42,735 bases of DNA from SAR324 cluster bacterium REDSEA-S27_B3. GTDB taxonomy: Bacteria > SAR324 > NAC60-12. The stretch spans positions 1-42,735 of the forward strand of contig LUQO01000052.1 of NCBI GenBank assembly GCA_001627865.1, in the 5' to 3' direction. The position numbers and the translations under genes are program-made. Every line of letters starts with the position of its first letter. Position 1 is the first letter of the stretch. Of this stretch, positions 36,934-42,735 are shown one piece after another. The notes beneath the pieces are model-generated. The model was not told the origin of the DNA. It was given only the letters and a program-made list of their open reading frames with translations, and ran no database searches.

Positions 36934-37209
36934 TCACTCACCGATTGAAAACATCAGTTCCAGATCATGTCGAGAAAAAGTGTTGAAGGCAATCAGGGTT
37001 TCTGTGGCGGTTATGCCCTCAAGCTCTGCTAATTTTCCTGTGATTGTATCCGCGATTTGTTCATTGCTTTTAACGCGTATGATCGCCACTAAGTCATAAC
37101 GTCCCGCAACAGAATAAACCTCTGAAACTTCCTGCATATCAACAAGGTTTTGCGATACGTCTTTAATTAGATTCCGGTCCACATTTAAAAGAACAAGTGC
37201 TGTTACCAT
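36934..37209 (-). CDS. Stand-alone Lrp/AsnC ligand-binding (RAM) domain
   Basis: A 91-residue protein equal to the C-terminal RAM/AsnC_trans_reg domain of Lrp/AsnC regulators without the DNA-binding helix-turn-helix. The alternating strands and helices are visible: ALVLLNVDRN, VSEVYSVAGRYDLVAIIRVKS, then the helix EQIADTITGKL, and ITATETLIAF. The G-x-Y-D motif (AGRYDL) at the effector site is present. Such proteins bind amino acids and form oligomers. AGGAG lies upstream of the ATG. Directly upstream of hisC, it may sense an amino acid for that operon or pair with a partner protein. Confidence 0.87.
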   Translation of the reverse strand: MVTALVLLNVDRNLIKDVSQNLVDMQEVSEVYSVAGRYDLVAIIRVKSNEQIADTITGKLAELEGITATETLIAFNTFSRHDLELMFSIGE

Positions 37210-37339
37210 GTGTTTCTCCTGAAAAGTTGATTGTTTAGTTTTGGGTTTTGTTATTGTAACAATGCCTAGAAAATTTCAAAAGGATTTTAATTACACGAAA
37301 TTCACAAGTGATTCTGCATGTAAGTCATTCAAAATAATA

Positions 37340-37363
37340 TGAACTTCGATATATAGAAGTTCA
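37340..37363 (-). terminator. Hairpin over the polA stop codon
   Basis: TGAACTTC (37340-37347) and GAAGTTCA (37356-37363) form a perfect 8-bp inverted repeat with an 8-nt loop. On the polA strand it starts in the stop codon and is followed by an AT-rich stretch with a short T run. It is a plausible transcription terminator for polA, though the tail is not a clean U-tract. Confidence 0.45.
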
Positions 37364-40144
37364 ATGCGCATCAAGCCAGGTCCGGCCCTTGCCGATTTCA
37401 ACCATCAGCGGCACTTCGAGTCCTACCACATTTTCCATTGTATTCTTTACCATTTCACAAAGTTCGTCTTCTTCTTCCTTAAGTGCGTCAAATACCAGTT
37501 CATCATGCACAGTAAGGATCATACGGGACTGCATCTTTTTTTCCTGAAGAAGGCGATCCACACCAATCATGGCAAGTTTAATAATTTCCGCAGCAGATCC
37601 CTGAATGGGGGTATTTATTGCGGCACCTTCAGCCATTCTTTTCAAAAGTCCTTTTGTGTTTATGTCAGGCAGATAGCGTCGTCTTCCAAATAAAGTTTCC
37701 GAAAAACCTTCTTTGCGTGCCTGTTCCAGAAATCTTTCCTGCAAAGAATGGATAGTGCTGTATTTCTCAAAATAGCGTTCAATAAATTCTTTTGCTTCAG
37801 CTTTGGGAGTTTTTGTCACAATTGACAGCCTCTCTGCGCCCATCCGGTAAATCAGTCCGAAATTTACTTCTTTTGCTCTGTCACGCATTTCACGGGTTAC
37901 TTCTTCTTCGGTGACACCATATATGGTTGAAGCAGTCAGAGAATGAATATCAAGGTTGCGCCGGTAGGCGTCCAGGAATGTTGGGTCTTTTGAATAATGT
38001 GCAACTACGCGCAGTTCAATCTGGCTGTAATCAGCAGAAATCAGAATTTTTTCTGTTCCGGAAGCAATGAAAGCACGGCGGACACGCCGTCCTTCACTGG
38101 AGCGTACAGGAATGTTCTGCAGATTTGGATTTTCTGATGATAGACGTCCGGTGGCGGTGCCGGTTTGCTGAAAAGTTGAGTGGATGCGTCCGCTGGTGGA
38201 ATGGACAAAGGTTGGGAGCTGGTCAATATATGTGTTCTTGAGTTTGTTAAGGGTACGATAATCCAGAATGGTGCGTGGTAATTCGTCTTCTGCCAGCTTC
38301 TCCAATGTTTCCTCATCTGTTGACATCTTGTTGCCAAGCTTTATTTTTTTTGGTTTGACCTTGAATCTCTCATGCAGTCGCAGTTTTTCATATATTATGT
38401 TCTGCAGTTCAATCACAGAATTTGGATTAAATTCTTCACCAGCCAGATCAATTATTTTTTTACGCAACTCCGTCAGGCGTCCCTCAAACTCAAGCGCGAC
38501 CTTGTTCAACCCGTCAACATCCAGCTTAACTCCGCTAATTTCAAGTTTTGCCAGAGTTCCGGCCAGTGGGATTTCTATATTCCGGAAAGCGCTTTCCATT
38601 CCGGTTTGCTTCAGTTGAGCGTCAAGCAGCTGATTTAAACTAAAAATGATCGCCGCGTATTCACAATGCAGGATGTAATTTTCTGCATCCGCTTCTACAA
38701 ACATCGACATCTGGTTTTCTCCAGTGATTTCAGCAGTAGCCTGTGATTTTCTGCTCATGTTCAGTTTGCGTCCAAGCAGATAATCAAGGTCATAACGCCT
38801 TCCAAGCGGATCTGTCAGGTGTGATGCAAGCAAAACATCAGAAACAGACCCCTCAATCTCAATCCTGAGTTTTGAAAATAGCTGCACGGCTTTTTTCAGG
38901 TCATAGCAGATTTTCGGATATTTTGCTGATTCCAGTATTATTTTCAGCTGCTCAAACTTTTCGGCTGTTTCAGGATCAGACTTATTCAGTTTCAGATAAA
39001 CTGCACTGTTTGCGTTAGTACATACCGCCAGTCCCTGCAGGCGCAAATCCAATTGATGCTCACCGGTTATATTAAGCGCAAGCGCCAGTGTATTGCCTTC
39101 AGCAAAGTCTCTCATGAAAGCACGCAATTCCTCTGCCGTTTCAATTACAGAACAATCTACATCCAGAACATTTCTATCATTTTCCTCTTTTGCTGAATTC
39201 TGCTGTTCACTGACATGTCCGGACGATTCCCTGACTTCACCATCATCTGAGCCGGATTCCTGTCCACCGGAATAAGTGACTCTTTTTTTCTGCAGACGGT
39301 TCAGCAGTGTCCTGAACTCCAGTTCTTCAAGCAAAGCATATAACTCATCATTGTCATATAAATCAGTTTTTCCCAGATGAACATCCTCAAGCGTGATTTG
39401 GAGCGGCACATGGCAATCAATTGTGGCAAGTTCTCTGGACAGGAAAGCGTTTTCATAATCAGTTTCCAGTTTTTCTTTGAGACTTTTACCGCTGATTTTT
39501 TCAAGATTTTCGTAAACAGATTCAATGCTGCCGAATTCTGCAATCAGTTTCATGGCGGTTTTTTCACCAACTCCTCTAACACCGGGAATATTGTCTGAAG
39601 AATCACCCATCAGTCCCAGCATCTCAATCACCTGTTCAGGAGCACAGCCGAATTTTTCCTTTACTCCATTGATTCCTATACGTTCGTTCCGGTGATTCAG
39701 CATCACAATTTTTTCGCTGACCAGCTGCATGTAGTCCTTATCACTTGTCACCATAACACCCTCTACTTCCTCCTCACGGCAAAGCCGCATCAGCGTACCC
39801 ACAATGTCATCAGCCTCGTATCCGGGAAGAATTAAATATGGCAGATTAAGTGCTTCCACCAGCCTTGGCAGAAAAGGAAGCTGCTCAACAAGGTCTTCAG
39901 GCATTTTTTCTCGAGTGGCTTTATAATCCGGAAATCGCTTGTGACGAAAAGTTGGTTCCATTGAATCTGAGGCCACCGCCAAATAACTCGGCTTGTCTTC
40001 TTCAATAATCTTTATCAACTGCATTAAGAATGTCCTGATTCCGCTTGTATTCAATCCTTTTGAATTTATCAGCGGTGTACGGATCATGGCAAAATATCCT
40101 CTGTAGAGAACTGCCATGGAATCTACTGCAAATAGTTTGTGCAT
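37361..40144 (-). CDS. polA: DNA polymerase I, proofreading domain degenerate
   Basis: A 927-residue DNA polymerase I (E. coli 928). The 5'-nuclease domain (about 1-290) is intact, with FAVDSMAVLYRG, GYEADDIVGTL, TSDKDYMQL and GDSSDNIPGV. The middle 3'-5' exonuclease domain has lost its metal ligands: where E. coli has DTE (Asp355, Glu357) the sequence reads ALALNITGEH, and the later acidic positions are Ala and Cys, so proofreading is probably absent. The polymerase domain has DYSQIELRV, the O-helix pattern R-x3-K-x3-F-x3-Y, and HDELVFD. Unusually, Tyr766 is followed by Arg767 instead of the near-universal Gly. It replaces RNA primers and fills repair gaps. Confidence 0.95.
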   Translation of the reverse strand: MHKLFAVDSMAVLYRGYFAMIRTPLINSKGLNTSGIRTFLMQLIKIIEEDKPSYLAVASDSMEPTFRHKRFPDYKATREKMPEDLVEQLPFLPRLVEALNLPYLILPGYEADDIVGTLMRLCREEEVEGVMVTSDKDYMQLVSEKIVMLNHRNERIGINGVKEKFGCAPEQVIEMLGLMGDSSDNIPGVRGVGEKTAMKLIAEFGSIESVYENLEKISGKSLKEKLETDYENAFLSRELATIDCHVPLQITLEDVHLGKTDLYDNDELYALLEELEFRTLLNRLQKKRVTYSGGQESGSDDGEVRESSGHVSEQQNSAKEENDRNVLDVDCSVIETAEELRAFMRDFAEGNTLALALNITGEHQLDLRLQGLAVCTNANSAVYLKLNKSDPETAEKFEQLKIILESAKYPKICYDLKKAVQLFSKLRIEIEGSVSDVLLASHLTDPLGRRYDLDYLLGRKLNMSRKSQATAEITGENQMSMFVEADAENYILHCEYAAIIFSLNQLLDAQLKQTGMESAFRNIEIPLAGTLAKLEISGVKLDVDGLNKVALEFEGRLTELRKKIIDLAGEEFNPNSVIELQNIIYEKLRLHERFKVKPKKIKLGNKMSTDEETLEKLAEDELPRTILDYRTLNKLKNTYIDQLPTFVHSTSGRIHSTFQQTGTATGRLSSENPNLQNIPVRSSEGRRVRRAFIASGTEKILISADYSQIELRVVAHYSKDPTFLDAYRRNLDIHSLTASTIYGVTEEEVTREMRDRAKEVNFGLIYRMGAERLSIVTKTPKAEAKEFIERYFEKYSTIHSLQERFLEQARKEGFSETLFGRRRYLPDINTKGLLKRMAEGAAINTPIQGSAAEIIKLAMIGVDRLLQEKKMQSRMILTVHDELVFDALKEEEDELCEMVKNTMENVVGLEVPLMVEIGKGRTWLDAH

Positions 40145-40313
40145 AAAAAATTGTAGAATAAAGAAAAAATGATAATCTTAAACTATATAAGCAACACAAT
40201 ACCGGATGTTATGTGCTGTGCAAGGAAAATTTTGCATAAAGGGTGCATCAACCACTGCGATGTTTCTCCAGCAAACAGGGAATTGTTTCGTCTCACTAAA
40301 AAATTATCTCTTT

Positions 40314-41504
40314 ATGTCACTCTTACGCTGCCGCACTAGAAAATTGATTGTCGCATTTCTGATACTGTTTCTGGGTGTATTTTACACTCTGCCGGTACAG
40401 TCCGGAGAGCTGCGCCGTCCATTTCAAGGTGTCCGTAATCTGGGTATGGGCAATGCGGGCATTGCGTTGAGTTTTGACGAAAATGCCCTTTTTTACAATC
40501 CGGCCGGATTGGTTGGAGTTGATGCCATTATTGTAGGATTACCGTTATTATTAGAGGTTTCAGAAGATTCAGTCGACATTGTAAATGAAATATCAAAACT
40601 GGAGGGCAGTTCCAGCACAGCTGAGGTTGTTGAATTACTGATGGGCAAGCGTGCTCATTTTCGTGCTTTAATTGATATCAACGTGATAATGCCCTTTGGT
40701 GAATTGGTAACGCTTGGCGGGGCAAGTGGTTATGAACTTCAGCTTGATTTAGGAGTCAGGAATCCTGTTGCAATTGAAATTGATTTTGGTATGCGCCTTG
40801 ACCAAATCACCAACCTTGGATTTGGCCTTCCTTTGGCTCGCGGCCGCTGGCTTTTTGGCGCCAGTGTAGAAGAAGTTAAACGCTGTGATATGCCTCTGAC
40901 TACGGCGACCATCGGTACTGTTTTAACAAGTTCTAATCTAAGCGATACTTTCGGCCCCCTGTGTAATCTTAATAACCTCAAAAAGGCCCAGACTTTTAAT
41001 TTCGGATTCCAAAGACGTCTTGAATCAGCCTCTGCATTGAAAATGACCTGGGGCTTCACTGCAAACAATGTCGGTGGCCTTAAATTCAACCGTTCAGATA
41101 ATGAAACCTCTCCTGCAGACCAAGAACCGGAATACAGCACCGGACTTTCATGGCAGCCTGACTGGGGTCCGTTTAGATGGCTCTTTGCCCTAGACCTGCG
41201 TGATTTGACAATGAAGCATGCAGATGACACTTACTGCCAGACAAAGAAGGACACAAACTGCATTATTAAAAGGCTGCACTTTGGAACTGAACTGGGATTT
41301 TTCCCAATAGATTCTGGAGCAAGCACGTTTGCGATAAGGGCAGGATATAACCAGGGATACTTCACTCACGGATTAGAATTTAATCCATTCATATTTGCCC
41401 GCGGACTAAACCTTCAGTATGCCGTTTACAAAACGGAAACCGGCAATAAGCCTGGTGATCGTCCTGATAAACGAAGAGTGTTTCAGATTAATTTCGGATT
41501 TTGA
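40314..41504 (+). CDS. Outer-membrane beta-barrel protein
   Basis: A 396-residue exported protein. From the ATG at 40314 a signal peptide is evident (RCRTRKLIVAFLILFLGVFY, then a cleavage region ending at QSG), which is why I prefer it to the upstream in-frame ATGs (40206, 40260). The mature start (VRNLGMGNAGIALSFDENA, FYNPAGL) matches the N-terminus of FadL/PorV-like barrels, in which a GMGNAG..A...D..A.YYNPA motif opens the fold. Alternating hydrophobic/polar strands continue to a terminal aromatic (QINFGF) recognised by the BAM machinery. The ligand is unknown. The lipoprotein gene begins within a few bases of its stop. Confidence 0.82.
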   Translation: MSLLRCRTRKLIVAFLILFLGVFYTLPVQSGELRRPFQGVRNLGMGNAGIALSFDENALFYNPAGLVGVDAIIVGLPLLLEVSEDSVDIVNEISKLEGSSSTAEVVELLMGKRAHFRALIDINVIMPFGELVTLGGASGYELQLDLGVRNPVAIEIDFGMRLDQITNLGFGLPLARGRWLFGASVEEVKRCDMPLTTATIGTVLTSSNLSDTFGPLCNLNNLKKAQTFNFGFQRRLESASALKMTWGFTANNVGGLKFNRSDNETSPADQEPEYSTGLSWQPDWGPFRWLFALDLRDLTMKHADDTYCQTKKDTNCIIKRLHFGTELGFFPIDSGASTFAIRAGYNQGYFTHGLEFNPFIFARGLNLQYAVYKTETGNKPGDRPDKRRVFQINFGF

Positions 41505-41506
41505 GT

Positions 41507-42469
41507 ATGAGTACACAGGAGCTGAAAGTATTTAATTCTCAGAAAAAGATTATTTTGAGTGTCTTTTCCGGAATTTTTCTTGTTCTCAGTGGATGCGGTG
41601 ATTTGGTGAAAGAATCGGAAACGGGCGCCTGCAACAATGCTATTGACGCCAGGGATTACGACACCGCGCTTTCTGTTTGTACTTCAAGAAAAGATAAAGC
41701 TGCCGCGTGGATGGGCAAAGCCGGCTACGATATTGTGAACCTGATAAAGGCATCCTCATCAACTCCCAGTGAATATACCAAACCATCCAGCCTGGGTAAA
41801 GATGATCCTTCCGGAGCAACAATTCTGAACATTCTGCAATTAAGCACAGATGTAATATCTGATGATTCAAAACGGGCTACTGCCATCACAAACTCAAAAA
41901 ATTACCTTGATAACGCCTCAGCACTTTTGCATCCTTATCTAAGCGACAACAGTTCACCTTTAAGCACAGATGAAATATTTCTTGACACATTTGCCCTCGC
42001 ATTTTCAATGCAGCTGGATCAAATTCTAATTTTTGACAATGGCACTACCGTAACAAGTGTAGTTCCTTCCGGAAGTGTTGGAAGTCTGTCCTGTGAGGAC
42101 CCGGTTGACGTCTCAGACAGCACTGAGGCACAGACTACACTCAGGGCAATGGACGGTCATATATGGACTAAGGAACGTGATTATATTCAATGCCTGCAAA
42201 TAAAAACTGCAATTGAATCTTGTAGTTGTGATCAGGCAGCTGTAATTACTGAACTTCAAGACTGGACTCCAGGCAAAAACCTTCCGACTGCAATAAGTGA
42301 AGCAGCCTGTGAGCCGCTTGGTGACCTTATAAAATACCTGAAGAGACTGAAAGACAACATAGACAAAATTGGTGAGAATCTGAGTTTGTCCGGTGACAAC
42401 ACTAAGGCAATCACAAATTCACAATCATCCACAGACAATTTAACAAAAGCTTTAGGTTGCGATAAATAG
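41507..42469 (+). CDS. Predicted lipoprotein of unknown function
   Basis: A 320-residue exported lipoprotein. After a basic start (NSQKKIILS), the hydrophobic h-region ends in a lipobox LVLSGC, with the lipidated Cys at about residue 30 followed by GDL; Asp at +3 does not clearly direct sorting. The mature part is polar and helical, contains several further Cys (SVCTSR, SCSC, AACEP, LGCDK) that may form disulfides, and has a TPR-like opening (ACNNAIDARDYDTALSVC). I do not recognise the family. The ATG at 41507 lies two bases after the barrel stop codon; an in-frame TTG at 41501 overlaps that stop. It probably works with the barrel protein. Confidence 0.75.
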   Translation: MSTQELKVFNSQKKIILSVFSGIFLVLSGCGDLVKESETGACNNAIDARDYDTALSVCTSRKDKAAAWMGKAGYDIVNLIKASSSTPSEYTKPSSLGKDDPSGATILNILQLSTDVISDDSKRATAITNSKNYLDNASALLHPYLSDNSSPLSTDEIFLDTFALAFSMQLDQILIFDNGTTVTSVVPSGSVGSLSCEDPVDVSDSTEAQTTLRAMDGHIWTKERDYIQCLQIKTAIESCSCDQAAVITELQDWTPGKNLPTAISEAACEPLGDLIKYLKRLKDNIDKIGENLSLSGDNTKAITNSQSSTDNLTKALGCDK

Positions 42470-42510
42470 CAGTTTTACAGTTCCCCTATTTTTTTCTTCC
42501 TGAAATATAT

Positions 42511-42735
42511 ATGTCAAAGTCAAAAACTCCATCATCCACATCTCTAAAAGACTGGGAAAAACAGGCCTCCTCAGAATTGGATGGAAAACCCACCTCTTCA
42601 GTTAACTGGAAAACACTGGAAGATATTGAAATAAAACCTCTCTATACATCGGCGGATTTAGAAAAGCTGGGCTACTCTGAAACGCTTCCGGGTTTTACTC
42701 CATTCACAAGAGGCCCGCGTGCCACTATGTATTCC
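42511..42735 (+). CDS. Methylmalonyl-CoA mutase large subunit (N-terminal part)
   Basis: The frame begins with ATG at 42511 and runs off the window after 75 codons. The segments WEKQASSELDGKP, LEDIEIKPLYTSADL and LPGFTPFTRGPRATMYS match the N-terminus of the B12-dependent methylmalonyl-CoA mutase alpha chain, which interconverts methylmalonyl-CoA and succinyl-CoA. The cobalamin-binding part lies outside the window, so completeness cannot be judged. It follows the lipoprotein gene by 41 bp; the link is probably only positional. Confidence 0.88.
   Translation, partial: MSKSKTPSSTSLKDWEKQASSELDGKPTSSVNWKTLEDIEIKPLYTSADLEKLGYSETLPGFTPFTRGPRATMYS

Overview
The window looks like the chromosome of a Gram-negative, moderately AT-rich bacterium. 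It encodes an outer-membrane barrel protein, a lipoprotein with a clear lipobox, AsnRS, Lon, Mfd, PolA, and E. coli-type fumarate reductase subunits. The start of a methylmalonyl-CoA mutase, cyclase-TPR paralogs and remnants of an actinobacterial/SdhF-like succinate dehydrogenase suggest a deltaproteobacterial or SAR324-like marine lineage. That placement is inference only, because no rRNA lies in the window.

Layout. 1-1178: end of a phage-like integrated element (a small-terminase-like gene, ribbon-helix-helix debris, G-rich direct repeats) abutting the 3' end of tRNA-Phe, followed by tRNA-Leu. 1.5-6.2 kb: a small membrane protein, two SDR oxidoreductases, an HMA metal chaperone, adenine deaminase, an EamA transporter and a GFA-family protein. 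6.9-8.3 kb: glnA. 8.5-13.3 kb: a complete frdABCD operon between two broken pieces of a different succinate dehydrogenase operon, namely a frameshifted and truncated membrane anchor upstream and the C-terminal part of an iron-sulfur subunit downstream. 13.5-14.7 kb: kynureninase. 15-18.9 kb: two tandem class III cyclase/TolB-like/TPR proteins, the second a compositional mosaic, followed by a dCMP deaminase. 19.6-30.7 kb, all minus strand: a glyoxalase-cupin fusion, tRNA-Ser, a glycosyltransferase, asnS, an unknown membrane protein, thrS lacking the TGS domain, lon and an MFS transporter. 31-35.7 kb, plus strand: a small acidic protein, mfd and a coupled unknown gene. 35.8-40.1 kb, minus strand: hisC, a stand-alone Lrp/AsnC RAM domain, and polA with a dead proofreading domain. 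40.3 kb to the end, plus strand: an outer-membrane barrel, a lipoprotein and the start of methylmalonyl-CoA mutase.

The most interesting signal is at 8.5-13.3 kb. The frdABCD genes occupy the place where the flavoprotein gene of an anchor-SdhA-SdhB operon would lie, leaving recognisable stubs of the old operon on both sides. This reads as in-place replacement of one succinate/fumarate enzyme by an unrelated-type enzyme. Secondary signals are the cyclase mosaic, the phage-element end at tRNA-Phe, the unusual DNA polymerase I, a long hairpin upstream of the mfd cluster, and an apparent excess of the palindrome TCCGGA in the host sequence that is missing from the frd segment.
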